A stretch of DNA of 64,000 bases from Macrosoma leucophasiata (lineage: Eukaryota; Arthropoda; Insecta; Lepidoptera; Hedylidae). Positions 10,601-22,470 of this stretch are shown in pieces (positions within the stretch are counted from its first letter, which is position 1; every line of letters begins with the position of its first letter). Position numbers and translations under genes: made by a program. The stretch is taken from positions 21,178,001-21,242,000 of the forward strand of contig JAWQUS010000025.1 in the NCBI GenBank assembly GCA_036365455.1. Direction: 5' to 3'. Below the pieces are notes generated by a model. That model ran no database searches. It was given only the letters and a program-made list of their open reading frames with translations, and was not told where the DNA came from.

Positions 10601-10809
10601 ATGCTAACGAAATTTTAATTTTAATTTTTATTAGAACACTTCCGTCGGCCTAGTTTGTTTGGATATTGTTTAACAAAATATAATTTAAATTTTGTCACAA
10701 TATTTAAACTAATTTATGTATTATTCCTCTTCAGTAGTCTTTCCCTAACTTTGAAACAAGCAGTAATCGCGTGGAAAAATACAATATTATTATGAACTTT
10801 AATACTCAC

Positions 10810-10854
10810 AAAAGGTATTCTATTAATAACACCAAGGCTCTCTAGCCGAGTTTG
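10810..10854 (-). CDS. Internal exon of candidate gene 3
   Basis: A 45-nt exon with a strong acceptor (aattttgttttcag) and a GTGAGT donor. Of three frames only one is open. It encodes QTRLESLGVINRIPF in phase 0 both ends and joins directly to the signal-peptide exon at 14035-14076. It would be the mature N-terminus after signal cleavage. It lies outside any recognised repeat. No family is recognised. Confidence 0.55.
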
Positions 10855-11100
10855 CTGAAAACAAAATTATAATGAAGTCAGTTTTATTAGATTTTTTAGA
10901 TTTTTAAATTTTATTATGATATTAAGAATATTAAATTTACGTCTAAGAATAACGCAATAACTCCTTGTACTGAACACAACGACATGACATGCAATGACGA
11001 TTTAAAATAATAATTAATTGTATGACATTATGTTCGGCTGAGATATCCATACATTCGTATTATTATCATCATCAGTAATCATCACTTGACTACATATTAT

Positions 11101-11252
11101 AAATAAAAATAAAAAATAAAATACGCTTACACTCACAGCCCTACAGTAGGTTTACACCTGTGTTGTGGATGCCGTTGTACACATACAACACATACCGCGA
11201 CCTTTCGAATCAAACGGTCATCTCACACCGCTAGGCTAACCGGGTCGTCATA
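11101..11252 (-). repeat. SINE family B, internally deleted
   Basis: Tail aaataaaatacgcttacact, body gatgccgttgtacacatac, and head gctaggctaaccgggtcg. About 50 bp around the B box are missing. Confidence 0.8.
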
Positions 11253-11544
11253 TAATATAAAGTCCCTCTATTTTCTCTGTCTGTCTGTATGTATGCGCTA
11301 ATCTCGGAAATATGTGAACGGATTTTGTTCCTGTTTTAAATGTTGGAAAGAAGGTTTTTTTGAGGAAGGTCTATAATTTATTAATATCGTACATATATTT
11401 ACCGAGATATTACGGTTTCAATAAAAAAATAATTAATTAATGTTAAGTGAAAACTACAGCTTATAGACATCTACGCAAAGACTAGAGGTCAAGACCTCAA
11501 GATCAAGACCTCTAGTCTATGTCAAGACATCGCCGAGAACATTC

Positions 11545-11690
11545 TACTCACACATACCGGGAAACTTTCAAAAAATGAAAAAAGCCCAAAAGAACCGGAG
11601 ATAAATAATCTTACACCGTTATCTCTGATAGCCTCCAAGGATCCAACCCAGGACCCCCAGCCTAGTAGTTTTAGCCAATAGGCTGCTGAA
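11545..11690 (-). repeat. SINE family E fragment with head
   Basis: Contains taccgggaaactttc, ggatccaacccaggaccccc and cctagtagttttagccaata, the reverse complement of the E head and first half. Confidence 0.7.
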
Positions 11691-11769
11691 GCAGTTGAAA
11701 TAAGTGAATCGTAAAAATTTTGGTTTCATTTAATACAATCCAGCATAAAAGCAATCCAGTTTAGAATCA

Positions 11770-12166
11770 TATATGTATATAAAAATCAATTGCTGTTCGT
11801 TAGTCTCGCGAAAACTTGAGAGCGGCTAGACCGATTTGGCTAATTTTGGTTTTGAATCATTTTTGGAAGTCCAGGGAAGGTTTAAAAGGTAAAAAAAATT
11901 AAGGGTAAACATCACAATTTCATTTTCCCATACAAATAGTCCGTATATATACCCCCTTATTCATAAACGTATTTTAGCTAAAGTGTTGCTAATCTCTCCT
12001 TTGTCTTTTTCTATCCTGCACATTTGACATTGCAACTGACAAAAACAAAGCATTCTATAGCTAAAACGTATCTAATGTACGTTTATGAATAACATACTTT
12101 ACAGCAAACCTTTGACACATTATTTCATTGCGAGGCAATACGAAGTTTGCCGGGTCGGCTAGTAAT
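11770..12166 (+). mobile_element. Helitron-like non-autonomous element, interrupted
   Basis: Starts tatataaaaatcaattgctg, continues ttcgttagtctcgcg, and ends gccgggtcggctagt. The end has a GCCG/CGGC hairpin just before CTAGT, as Helitron 3' ends do. The same element without the insertion is at 16780-17030, which shows the inserted piece at about 11951-12108. Confidence 0.7.
11953..12090. mobile_element. Short inverted-repeat element nested in the Helitron-like copy
   Basis: Perfect 15-bp terminal inverted repeats: ttattcataaacgta and tacgtttatgaataa. It carries no coding sequence. The 16780-17030 copy serves as an empty site. Confidence 0.75.
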
Positions 12167-12499
12167 AAATAGAAATGGCAAGACAACAGCAATATGTACA
12201 ATCTAGATTTCTGTTCCCAAGACTCTTCTATCTCCTCAAAAGACAAATTGAGAAAACGAAGTACGAGTCGTATATTCAAAATGGCTTTTAGTATATTAAC
12301 TCAAACAAATTAGGAAAATTGAACTCACAACAACATGCTCAAGCTGGCGTCGCAAGCTGACGCTACGGGACCCCGTCGCGGACTGTAATCAAATTTCAAT
12401 TTTAATATTACTGTTTGTTTGTTTAATTTCATTTGGACCAATCTACTATTTTGATGGAAATGTCCCGTGAATTAGGTAATTTGACATGTTCTTTTTAAT

Positions 12500-12985
12500 G
12501 TAAAAAAAGGCAAACAAATATGCAATTCACACTTATGTTAAGTGATGACTGCAGCCTTTACACAAAAAACAGGTCAAATGCAGATGCGTTGCCACCCCTG
12601 AGACCTTAGTTGTAATGTCTCTGTGGAGGAACGGGTGGAAGTGTTCCTCCGGCGAAAAGGGAGGATCCTCCGACCAGGCGAAGTGGTAGCGCCTGGCGGG
12701 CCGCGGCCCAACGATTGACGTTGGGAAGTTGTATATATGCCAACTCTTGAGAAATCTTCGTATGTGCGATGTAATTCGAATGTACGCCATCTATCGTACT
12801 AGACAAGTACTGTGTGTGGTTTCGTCTGTGTTCCACTAGTTGGCGCCTTAATGTAGTGGACGCTACATCTCTATGATAGTAATAACGGAGTCATATATTA
12901 CCATCTGACTGGAACACGATAGTGCTGAATACGGCAGATAGATAAGGTAATGAAGTGGTGCCTACGCCCTCGAATTCCTAGGAAA
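12500..12985 (-). repeat. Family A retroposon (A2) split by an insertion
   Basis: Low part 12500-12625 (caaatatgcaattcacactt, cagatgcgttgccacccctg) and high part 12868-12985 (gactggaacacgatagtgct). They are separated by the element at 12626-12867. Confidence 0.8.
12626..12867. mobile_element. Unclassified 242-bp insertion with 8-bp target duplication
   Basis: Flanked by tctctgtg (12618-12625) and tctctatg (12868-12875), an 8-bp duplication with one change. It contains GC-rich gcctggcgggccgcggccc and ttgtatatatgccaactctt. I see no clear terminal inverted repeat and no frame. Class is unknown. Confidence 0.6.
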
Positions 12986-13034
12986 TCTAGGTAACACCAG
13001 TAAACATTTTACGGTTGCTGGTCATAATATTAAT

Positions 13035-13254
13035 AAAATTAATAAATAAAATACCCTTACACTCACAGATCCACATTAGGTATTATATAAGCCTGTGTCG
13101 TGGATGCCGTTGTACACATACAACACATACACAAACACCCAGACCCGAAAGAAATATCTGTAGGCCCTACAAATATTTATTTTGGCGCGGGGATCGAACC
13201 CGCGACCCTTCGAATCAAACGGTGGTTTTGCACCGCTGGACTGTCAAATTGTCC
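13035..13254 (-). repeat. SINE family B, head decayed
   Basis: Tail aataaataaaataccctt, body tgccgttgtacacatacaac, B box gggatcgaacccgcgac (reverse). The A-box end is changed to ctgtcaaattgtccg. Confidence 0.85.
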
Positions 13255-13274
13255 GATAAATTAAAGGTTCTCAG

Positions 13275-13980
13275 TTTGTAGCTGTTGCCCGCGGCTTCGC
13301 CTGCGTGGATGTCGAAAAGTAGCCTATGTTCTTTTTTAAAGTCAGCTCTATCTCTGTACCAAAGGAGATGTTGCGAACTCGGCTCTAGTTCGTACACGTC
13401 CTCAAAAAATGGGTAAATTAAAGAAGAATCCGAAAAAAATACTATTAATTTATTCAAGAATATATTTTAGAGTTACTACTACATTTAATTGAAACGATTT
13501 TATCATTTTCAACCATATTCAACATGGCGGCGATAAAGCCGACGCTTCTTTAAATTGGAAATCGATAAGTTTTTAGTATTGTATAAGTTCTTAGTATTAA
13601 CACATGAAATCGATTTCGAAAGTATTTAGAAAATATTACTTTTTTCTCCAAGTACTAAAATATAATCAAAAAATAAAAAAAGTGAAAATGTCAAAATGAC
13701 ATCGCCCGCCATATTCGCCATGTTGGTTTGAGTTGCAATTCTAACGGCAAATAATATTTTGTAACTGCAAACAAAGCTAAATACGTAAAACTATGCAGTA
13801 AAAAAACGTTTTTATATTGATTTGGTCTGTTAATGATATTATGTACAATACATGGCCGGAGGTACATTTTTGCAATATCTCCTTTCACAAAAATCGGTTC
13901 AGTCGTTTGGACAGACAAACAGACAGAGTTACTTTCGCATTTTTAATATTATACATAAATATATAATATTGTATAGATAA
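13275..13980. repeat. Helitron-like fragments
   Basis: The left part, tgttgcccgcggcttcgcct with agcctatgttcttttttaaa, and the right part, ggttcagtcgtttggacaga with actttcgcatttttaatatt, correspond to the two halves of the repeat at 30118-30310. Unrelated AT-rich sequence (13460-13830) lies between them. Confidence 0.6.
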
Positions 13981-14034
13981 TACATAAATAAGTAGGTTAC
14001 ATCAAAAATACGTTTAAAAACTTATAACACTCAC

Positions 14035-14076
14035 GAACATCACAAGCAAACAATAAAGAAAATATCTGTTATTCAT
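14035..14076 (-). CDS. Signal-peptide exon of candidate gene 3
   Basis: ATG at 14076 opens MNNRYFLYCLLVMF, a short polar start followed by a hydrophobic core, then a GTGAGT donor in phase 0. It is a classic first exon of a secreted protein. The next phase-compatible exon is 10810-10854. An in-frame upstream ATG would add 13 residues before the hydrophobic core, so the downstream ATG is preferred. The full model has exons 14076-14035, 10854-10810, 7625-7586 and 6842-6778, giving 63 residues. The alternative is that this exon starts candidate gene 4. Confidence 0.5.
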
Positions 14077-14779
14077 AACAATGTTCTTTGTCTCATAGAG
14101 AATACATATTGGCATTGAAATAATCCTATGACTAAAATGAAGTGCATTCAATTAATTAAATTTGAAGTTATACTATGAAATTGGTTAGTTGCAATTTCAA
14201 CTTCGTAATCTGTTATGCGCTTGTATTCATTACACACACAATGATAGTTACTGTAAATAAAATACATTGCAAATTCATCAAAATGCAATCTAACGAAAAA
14301 TACAAACTCAATCGGCCTTCTACTTTCGGAGAAAATATCTGTTATTTTTATGTGTTACTTATAAGGATTTCGTATTTTCCTTTCCATGGAACCCTAAAAA
14401 GATTATGAAATAAAATTACAATAAAAGAGACAAGGGCCTACTCATAGGCAATGAAGAAAAAACGGTGTCTTTGGTATTATTATAATTTTCTGAATATGCA
14501 TATTAATAATGCCACTTGTATAAAAGCCGAACTAAAATATTGGGTAGTAAAGGTTAAGTACCGTGCCAAAGTGCCGGTGCTCAATTACGTGTAACAGGTA
14601 CGTTTGAAAGCGGTTCAGTGCCTTAGAAAATGCTTCTTCTCATATTCTCATATTAAATATCCAATCTTACTAATTCCACTGCGATGGTTTGTGGTAAGTG
14701 TAGCTAATAAACGCTAACAGAACTTAAAGAAAAAACGTACAGACAAATATTAATTTGGATGCGATTCAAACCTGCAATA
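14077..14779. other. No recognised feature; possible upstream region of candidate gene 3
   Basis: AT-rich intergenic sequence. No TATA and initiator pair stands out. Confidence 0.4.
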
Positions 14780-14790
14780 TCAGCAATGAT

Positions 14791-15442
14791 TAACGTGACC
14801 ATACGTCCCGTTTTGAACGGGATAGTCCCGTTTTCATACAGCCCGTCCCTGTGTCCCGAGAAAACATTTGGGAAGCGAAAATGTCCCGTTATCGGTAATA
14901 TCAGCAAAAATATACAGAATACTAGCGCACTGTCTAGGTATTTGAAATAATATTTAGTGAGACTAAAGAACATTACCTGGTATTTTAAAAATATTTGTAA
15001 CTTTACGGAATTAAGAGTTATGAAGTTTATTATGGAGTGCTGATATGAGTTTAGTATAGTATAGTAGATTTTTGCAGAGTGCATGCACTGTTCATAATAA
15101 ATACCATTTTTATTTGAAAAAAAAAATGTTGTCATAGTAATACAATAGACTCCATGCGTTTATTGAATTTTAATGAACATTAAACTAAAATTGACATGAT
15201 TTTTTCAAAATTTTTGAATTTTATAACACTTATTGTCATTGAAAGTTATCGATTAGTTATCAATTATTATCATTGAAAGATAGCTTTAATAATTGCTTTA
15301 AGTATCTCATCGATCACTCAATGAGATACTTAAAGCAATTATTAAAGAAGTAGCTGGGGTTTCGTAAGTAAACCTCTTCCAGAGGTTCCTGGAAGTTAAA
15401 TTTAAGAATATCCCGTTTTGCGTGACGATAAATATGGTCACG
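14791..15442. mobile_element. Inverted-repeat element with 11-bp target duplication (MULE-like?)
   Basis: The exact 11-bp sequence tcagcaatgat flanks it (14780-14790 and 15443-15453). Just inside are cgtgaccata and tatggtcacg, with cccgtttt motifs near both ends. A long duplication with short inverted ends suggests a Mutator-type non-autonomous element, but the class is inferred. It contains a perfect hairpin at 15284-15347. Confidence 0.7.
15284..15347. repeat. Perfect 27-bp inverted repeat
   Basis: 15284-15310 and 15321-15347 are exact reverse complements around the 10-nt loop cgatcactca. It lies inside the element 14791-15442. Confidence 0.9.
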
Positions 15443-15509
15443 TCAGCAATGATCGGCGGCCATACCCACACCTTTTGTTGTCAACCTTAATTGCATCGCT
15501 GTTATAGTA

Positions 15510-15678
15510 GTTACACACGACCGGATTCGGTCGACCGAATCAGCCGACCAACCACGAGCAGACCGCATCGGACTTGATTAATAATAATTATGTTCGCCAG
15601 ACACACGACACGTCCAGATTTGGTTCGGAGCGTACATAATCCGCTGTCCGCTCCGTACCAAATCCGGACATGTGTTAC
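15510..15678. mobile_element. Short inverted-repeat element J, copy 1
   Basis: Ends gttacacacgaccggattcg and caaatccggacatgtgttac are imperfect inverted repeats. The middle has ggacttgattaataataatt. A second copy is at 26162-26322. Confidence 0.7.
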
Positions 15679-16779
15679 AACTATTAGCTTTGTCTCGTTT
15701 TATGATACGCGTTGAAATATTATAATTATTTAAGACACATGAAACAAAATTTTGACAGGGCCTAAATTGAATCGCAATAAGATGTTATAGGGCCCGAATG
15801 TAATAAATGGTCTTATTGTGAGAATTTGTATTATTATTTTATGAGCATTATATATTTTATTAATAACTATTTTACTAATAACTATTTTACTAATAAAACA
15901 AATAACTAAAATTTTTTTTGTGAAACACCCAATGTGTAAATGCGATATTGAAGTAAACCTCAGACTGAAGTAATAAGAAAGGTAAAGGCAAAAGAACAAG
16001 AGAAAAATAAAAGTCCATTAAACCAGTACATTCCCCAAATAACGCCTAAATCATACAAAATATCAAAGCTTTTTGTTAAAATTTAGCAACACATTTTTCT
16101 ATAAACAAACTGTCAGCACCAGTATTGTATTCAACAAAAGTGGCAAGTGTCGCGAGCGACGGGACGCGGTCGTAATGAACACTACTGTGCAGTTTCGTGT
16201 AAATTCTCGAATGTCAGCTTTACAAAGTCAATACTTAAACTGGTTTTCGAGTCATTTTATGATTTTACCCCTTGTCAATTAGTTCACAATACAGTAGTGG
16301 GGTAAATTTATTTTTTATAAATGCACTTTCTGTAATAAGAACAAAACACTATCAATAAATTCTAGGTCCACCAAACACGTAGATTTCACTTTATCATCGT
16401 TTTCTCATATCGTAACTCCTGCGTAAATGTGAGGTGATTATACAAATAGAGAAACAAAGAAAAATCCATTTAATCTGTAGATTCCCATAAACACACTTCT
16501 TAATAGCACATAGTATCAAAGCAGACCTTGTGAATCTAGCAGCGAATTTTCCAATAAACAAGCTGTCAGTACCATAATTGCATCCAACAAAAGTCGGAAA
16601 TGCTTGCGACGAGGTGCGGTTGTAATGGACATGACAGTGCAGTCACGACACTATTCCCGAATCAAGTTCACTTTTATGATACAGGTTGTTTGGGAAAAAG
16701 TTAAGTTGATTATGAAAGTTTGTGAGTGTTGAAATTATTGTGATATTTTTTTATGTATAAACGGTATTATAAAGAATAT

Positions 16780-17030
16780 ATATAAAAATCAATTGCTGTT
16801 CATTAGTCTCGCTTAAACTTGAGAACGGCTGAACCGATTTGGCTAATTTTGGTTGTAAATGATTTTTGGAAGGTGTAAAAGGTAAGAAAATATAAAGAAA
16901 TCAAAGAGGAATAGTAAAAAAAAAACTATTTCATTTTCTTATACAAATAGTCCGTATCTATCAAACCTTTGACACATGTCATTATTTCATTCTGAGGCAA
17001 TACGTATAGTTTGCCGGGTCAGCTAGTAAA
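16780..17030 (+). mobile_element. Helitron-like non-autonomous element
   Basis: Begins tatataaaaatcaattgctg and ends tttgccgggtcagctagt. Same family as 11770-12166, uninterrupted. Confidence 0.7.
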
Positions 17031-17051
17031 GAATAAACCTTTATCAGAGGC

Positions 17052-17153
17052 CTAGGGCGGCCACACAAAACTGCGATGCGAGGGGATGTATTTGTGCGAG
17101 CTCGCAGATATTTGTGATACGATGCGAATTCGCAGTTATGTGTTGAACCCTTA
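17052..17153. mobile_element. Small inverted-repeat element
   Basis: Imperfect termini: gccacacaaaactgcgatgc and gcgaattcgcagttatgtgt. Confidence 0.45.
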
Positions 17154-18185
17154 AACTGAATGCGTGCGTATTACATCAATTTCAGGAATCCTGAGATCTC
17201 GACACGTGACGAAAATAAAACGTAATTATCGTTGCTTATATTGTAAAGTAGCTGACGTGGCGAATCCCATCCCTCGACATTTTTCGCCGTCAATTCTGTC
17301 CAAAGTCTTACAGGTGTGAATCCAGTAGGTATATTATTATTACGCATAGAGTATCAAAACTGACCTTGTGTTTAGACCCAGCAGCGTATTATCCAATGAA
17401 CAAGCTGTCAGCACCGGTATTACATTCAACAAAAGTCGGAAGTCTCGCGAGCGACGCAGGGCGCGGTCGTAAATAACAGACAGTGCAGTCGCGACAACCC
17501 CATCCCCGAATTGAGGTCAGCTTTTATGACACAGTTGGAAGGAAAAATACGTAAATCGGTTCTGAAATTATTGTCATATATATTAAGTATGTAACTCTGC
17601 GCCTGTTTTCTCCGAAAGGGTACGTCAATGCATGAATTCAAGCAAACATGAAATGAAAACACCTACGAATCACCGATAATCATAGAAAAAAATATTTTGT
17701 GTGCCGTGGTCGCCTTATATGCTACGTCCGTATCTCGAAATTCACCGGCGGAGGCTTATTTTGGGCGTTCAATTAAAATCATCAATAACATAGAAACCTA
17801 GAGTTTCAAAAGCCACGATTTTTTATTGGATTTTATATTTTACCATTTTTAACATATAAATGAGAGTATAAGTAGGTGTAGCGTAGTTCAGAAAGTAAAA
17901 AGTTATAACATTTGACTCAGGTGGAACGTGACACTTTTTAAAGTGTGCGGACGATATTGACCGATCTAAAAGACGTTATCACATCAAAATGTTTCTTTAT
18001 CTCTGAAATTTATTACAATATAAATTTCAGAGATATAGGAACATTTTGATGGAAACTGACCTAACTTCATTAAACAAGCTATCAGCACCAGTATTACATT
18101 CAAAGAAAACCGGAAGTGCCCCGAGCGACGAGGCGCGATCGTACATGTAATAGTGCAGTTGCGACAAGTAGTACGTATAGTAAAT

Positions 18186-19250
18186 CTATGGTTGCGACAT
18201 AATCGACGAGGTCCGCTGGTTTGGCTCGTAAAACAATAAGGTTAAGGAATATTGGAAATACATATCAAAATTTTATTTATTATGTCCTAAGCTAGAAATA
18301 ACTCTATACATCTTTTGCTTTTGGTTTTTTTTTTCAAAAATGTTTTTCCCAAATATTAAGACCGACGAAGTGGTCGAATTGTCCGGTTTTTAAATATTAT
18401 TTTTCACATTTGAGTGAACGATATATTTGATATGCCAGAATGGGGCTGGTCAGACATACTGTGATCTTTCAAAACTTTGTAAGATCTTACAAAAAATGGG
18501 TTAAAACATGTCCAAAAACAAAGTAGTAAGTAGGTAAGTAAAGGAAAGACGCCATTTTGTCTAACTGGCATGATTAAACCATAAACATGATTAACCGAAT
18601 ATCAACACTTTGGCAGATGACAGTTCTGACAATCCAGTGAAAAGGACTTAAGTCGTTTCTAAATTTGTGCAAGATAAAATACAAAGTATTGTGAGACTGA
18701 TCTTAATTCAACATACCCAATGTAATCAAAGATCAATTTTTAAAGCTTTTTATACGAATCTACCAATAAAAATATCATTGATTTTACCAGTGACCCTGAA
18801 TTTTGTATCCTCGTACACCTTGCAAATCTATAACTTAATCATACGTCATGTCAAGTCTGTACACGTAATATATTTTCCTTATTGTACCCCAATTCCTAAT
18901 GTCAATGTTCTATTCGGTTTTCCGTACCAACTCTCCAAGGGCTGAATCCATTTTTGCAAAACAATATACTAACTTTTTGTCGTCATTAATATCGGCACTG
19001 ACATTTTCATAACTTACCGTCCGATACAACCTACGATTCATCATTTCCCACTTTCCTCAAGCGTGACAAATAGGGTTGCTGATCTTAATTTATTTTTCTT
19101 CTATTCCCTAAGTGCGAGTATATTTCACCCCTTGACATTTATAGAAAAATATTTATCAAATAACTATCAATCTAGTTGCTATTAGGGGTATTTTTTTAGT
19201 TGTGAAGTAGCAAAAAGGTATACAGTTACAGTGCTCAATAATAAATAATG
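18186..19250. other. No recognised feature
   Basis: AT-rich. A strong minus-strand donor-like sequence at 19011-19016 has no convincing partner acceptor. Confidence 0.4.
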
Positions 19251-19251
19251 C

Positions 19252-19438
19252 ACATCGAGCCTAGGAAGAAGCTTCAGCTTATTTCGAGTCTGTAGAGCTA
19301 TTTGACGTTTGTCGACCATTTTGATCAAGTTTTGACCAATACCGGACTGTCAGTGATTACGTAGGCAGTGTGCAACAGAGATAACGCTCTAGGAAGTCGA
19401 AACGAGCCGATCGTCTCTTTCACAGGCTCGATGTGCAA
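19252..19438. mobile_element. Palindromic element N, copy 1
   Basis: The ends catcgagcctaggaagaagc and acaggctcgatg are inverted, and the arms contain gtagagc.att and taacgctctaggaagtcg. The middle has gtttgtcgaccattttgatc. Copies are at 27221-27428 and, split by a SINE, at 49100-49683. Confidence 0.75.
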
Positions 19439-19739
19439 TATGAATTATTGAGTACTGTACATTGATTGTAAGTAATACTGTAGCCTGTCATTATTTAAAT
19501 AAAACCAGAGATTTCCATGTAGATGTGTTGCCATCCATGAGGCCTAAGGTGTTATGCCTCTGTACCGGAAATCACAGGGCCGTACATTATCACTTGACCA
19601 CCACAACCATTTAGTCTACCATTTAGCTGCAAGTATATTAGTAGTAATCACTGGAGCGCTACCACCAGTTTTCAAAAACTTCCATTTGTTTTCAAATTCA
19701 GTAATCGAATTATTTGTCAGAACGAGATAAGTATTATTT

Positions 19740-19800
19740 ATTAAGTAATCAAGTGGTAGCCTGCCACCATTAGACTACTGAACCAGTAACCAAGCAATCA
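19740..19800 (-). repeat. Degenerate SINE family E head
   Basis: agtggtagcctgccaccatt followed by agactactgaacc is the reverse of the E tRNA-like head with substitutions. Confidence 0.4.
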
Positions 19801-20214
19801 AAAACAATTGCTGATTCTCCTTTCGAAGAATCTTGAAATTTGGGATTACTTAGATTTTTAGCAAGAACATATAAATTGACAACCCTATTGGAATCCTTTA
19901 TCGATTTTACGTGTACGAATCGGTTACTGTCATAACTTGGTTCCCAATAAATTGCATTGGACGCCGTGGAAAACACGTATAGGAATATAGTTTTGTGTAC
20001 TGGATGTGAAAAAAGAATTCTGTTGTTTTATTTGGTGTATGCTGTATCATTTCATATTGGGTTTATCGATGTTCATGTTATTCAGGAAGTGTGAAACGAA
20101 AATAAATTCCTGCCAGACATTGATTTGTACAAAATAAAAGTGTATTTTTTGGCGAAACAGCTTTGAAAGATCATCTAAAGAACTTAAAAACCAATTCTTC
20201 AGAAATGGCATCAA

Positions 20215-20320
20215 GAAGGCCTCTTAGGGCTGTCAGCGCTTCGGCAACTCCTGTGATGTTGCAAATATAAAATAGGCGACGACCACTGTCCATCAGCTGG
20301 CCCGTCTACCGTCCTGAAGA
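20215..20320 (-). repeat. Unclassified repeat fragment
   Basis: The minus strand reads gacggtagacgggccagctg then atggacagtggtcgtcgcc, a style typical of lepidopteran retroposon tails. Only one copy is in the window. Confidence 0.45.
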
Positions 20321-20394
20321 CATAAAACAATCCGGTGATTTGAAATATTTTAACTTCACGGGAGTAAAAATGGCTTTCCTCCCAACTTCCTTTT

Positions 20395-20659
20395 ACTGGT
20401 GGTAGAGCTCCAGTGACAGAGCTCGCGGGCGTAGGCACCACTGCATTACCTAATACTTACCGCTAAATGGTAGTGTTCAGCACTATCGTGTTCCAGTCAG
20501 GTGGCACACGATAGTGCTGATAATGTACGGCCCTGTAATTTCCGGCACATCTGCATTTTGAACTCTGGTCATTGTGTGAGTGCAGTATAGGCTGCAGTCA
20601 TCTCTTATCATCAATGTGAACAGCATGCTTGTTTGCCACTTTTATAACATTAAAAAAAA
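20395..20659 (+). repeat. Family A retroposon (A1), near full length
   Basis: Starts actggtggtagagctccag, ends cacttttataacattaaaaa. About 15 bp around gtgctgataatgtacgg are duplicated. Confidence 0.85.
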
Positions 20660-20981
20660 CTGTAGAAGGCCTCTTTAACAAATTTATCTTATTATTTTTA
20701 TTTATTGTTTTTTTTTTTTTTCAAAAATTTAGATTAAGTTTTACAAAACTACTTAGTTATTTTATTATGAAAACAGGTTAAGGATCCTTTCACGTCTTAT
20801 TTGATATATCACACAATATTGAAGATTTTTTTCCATGTCCTTAGCCATACCGTTAAAGTGGTCGCTCTATATAAATTTATTCATTTAAAAAACGCGTCCA
20901 CATTTGCGTCACTTATGTACCTACTACTCACCTACACACATATGAATACCTAATTTCAACTCATAAAAAAAACCACGTTGG

Positions 20982-21266
20982 TTTTTTTTATGATTCGGAA
21001 GTGGCAAACAATCATGCAGTTCACATTGATATTAAGTGATGACTGCAGCCTATGGACGCCCACACAAAGACCGAGGTCAAAATCCAGATGCGTTACCACT
21101 CCTGAGGCCTTAGGTGTTATGCCTCTGTGTCCGAAATTACAGGGCCGTACATTACCATCGGACCGGAACACGATGGAGCTGAACACTAACATTAGCGGCA
21201 AGTATATTAGGTAATGCGGTGGTGCTTACGCCCGCGAGCTCCATCACTGGAGCTCTACCACCAGTA
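20982..21266 (-). repeat. Family A retroposon (A1), full length
   Basis: Runs from the poly(T) side (gtttttttatgattcgg) to agctctaccaccagta. Confidence 0.9.
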
Positions 21267-22190
21267 CAAGTAAATAATGGTGCAATTAACCGGGACAGAC
21301 GGAAAAATAAACAGACAGACGAAAAAAACTAAATAAATCTGGATGCATGAATGAATGTATTTGGGCTACAAACAATGGCATTAAGTATTATTTTCCCACC
21401 GCAACGATTATATACAGTGATAATGAAACATCCATTAGTGCGAAGCTTTTGTTGGGCGATAATTTGAAAACTCTAGGGAAAGACGAAAATACCTCCTAAG
21501 TAATTACAAGGTAATTTTACAAGACTCCGATGCCTAAAATACTTCATTATTAAAAAGCTTATTACACGACACAGTACTCAGGGTCCGATAGCAAAGGTCA
21601 GGGTAGTGTAATAAAATTTTGGGAGTTGGGATCCCTAATTAGGGCGACCGGAGCGGCCCGGTCAGCCTAACGCCCTAATGCGCAAGTTTGTGTGATTGTG
21701 CCGTTTGAACGTTTTGTACGTAGTTTCCATGCTGTTCATATTTGTACTGTGACTGAGTTAGGGCCCTGTCGACCGGATAGTGTAATAAGCAGCAACTCGT
21801 TGCGAGACCACACTCCCCCCCCCCATTCTGCCGGGGTACCTTTTATCAATCAATGTAAATCACACTATATGGAATAGCGCACAAAAAGGACTAAAAGTGA
21901 CCGCATACAAAAAAGTATCCCGAAACGCCGAGTCCTCCGAGGGACCAGACAATTTATTCTTTTTTAGAGATAACAATTTATAAGTAATGAGTACGTATAC
22001 CTATATAATACTTGTAGTTTTTGGTCCATGATAAGACCTAAATCCTACAAGAATCTGAAAACTACTGATAAATTGGCATAAATGTCAGCTCGGCGCTTCA
22101 AACTGGCTGCGAAGAGAAAAACTATTTTTTGACAATTCAAATTCAATTTGAAATGTTTTGATACACAATTACTGTATCGAACAAGAAATA
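21267..22190. other. Mostly unrecognised; fragment of palindromic repeat P at 21705-21752
   Basis: 21705-21752 (gaacgttttgtacgtagttt) matches the right arm of the palindrome at 32714-32813. The rest is unassigned, including a C-run at 21815-21825. Confidence 0.45.
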
Positions 22191-22193
22191 TTG

Positions 22194-22470
22194 CAGTGGT
22201 AGAGCTCCACTGACGGAACTCGCGGGCGTAGGCACCACCGCATTACCAATATACTTGCCGCTAAATAGTAGTGTTCAGCACTATCGTGTTCCGGTCAGGT
22301 GGTAATGCACGGCCCTGTAATTGCCGACACAGAAGCATAACATCTTAGACTTCAATAGTGGTAACGCATCTGCATTCTGACCTTGGTCTTTGTGTTAGGG
22401 GCTCTAGGCTGCAGACATCACTTAACATCAATGTGAACTACATGCTTGTTTGCCACTTCCAATACATAAA
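22194..22470 (+). repeat. Family A retroposon (A1)
   Basis: From cagtggtagagctccactg to gccacttccaatacataaaa. Confidence 0.9.

Larger units (their letters stand above)
15920..18185. repeat. Local array of four diverged direct repeats
   Basis: Units at about 15920-16280, 16385-16757, 17315-17585 and 18060-18185 all carry, in the same order and orientation, caagctgtcagcacc-like, ttcaacaaaagt.gga, gcgacg..gcgcggtcgta and a cagtgcagt..cgaca pattern. Spacing is unequal because a Helitron-like copy (16780-17030) and a small inverted-repeat element (17052-17153) were inserted. No shared reading frame is seen. Confidence 0.7.

Noticed and set aside
22080..22106. Strong acceptor-like gtttttctcttcgcag on the minus strand
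   Set aside because: Only a short frame follows, with no donor or partner exon that fits.
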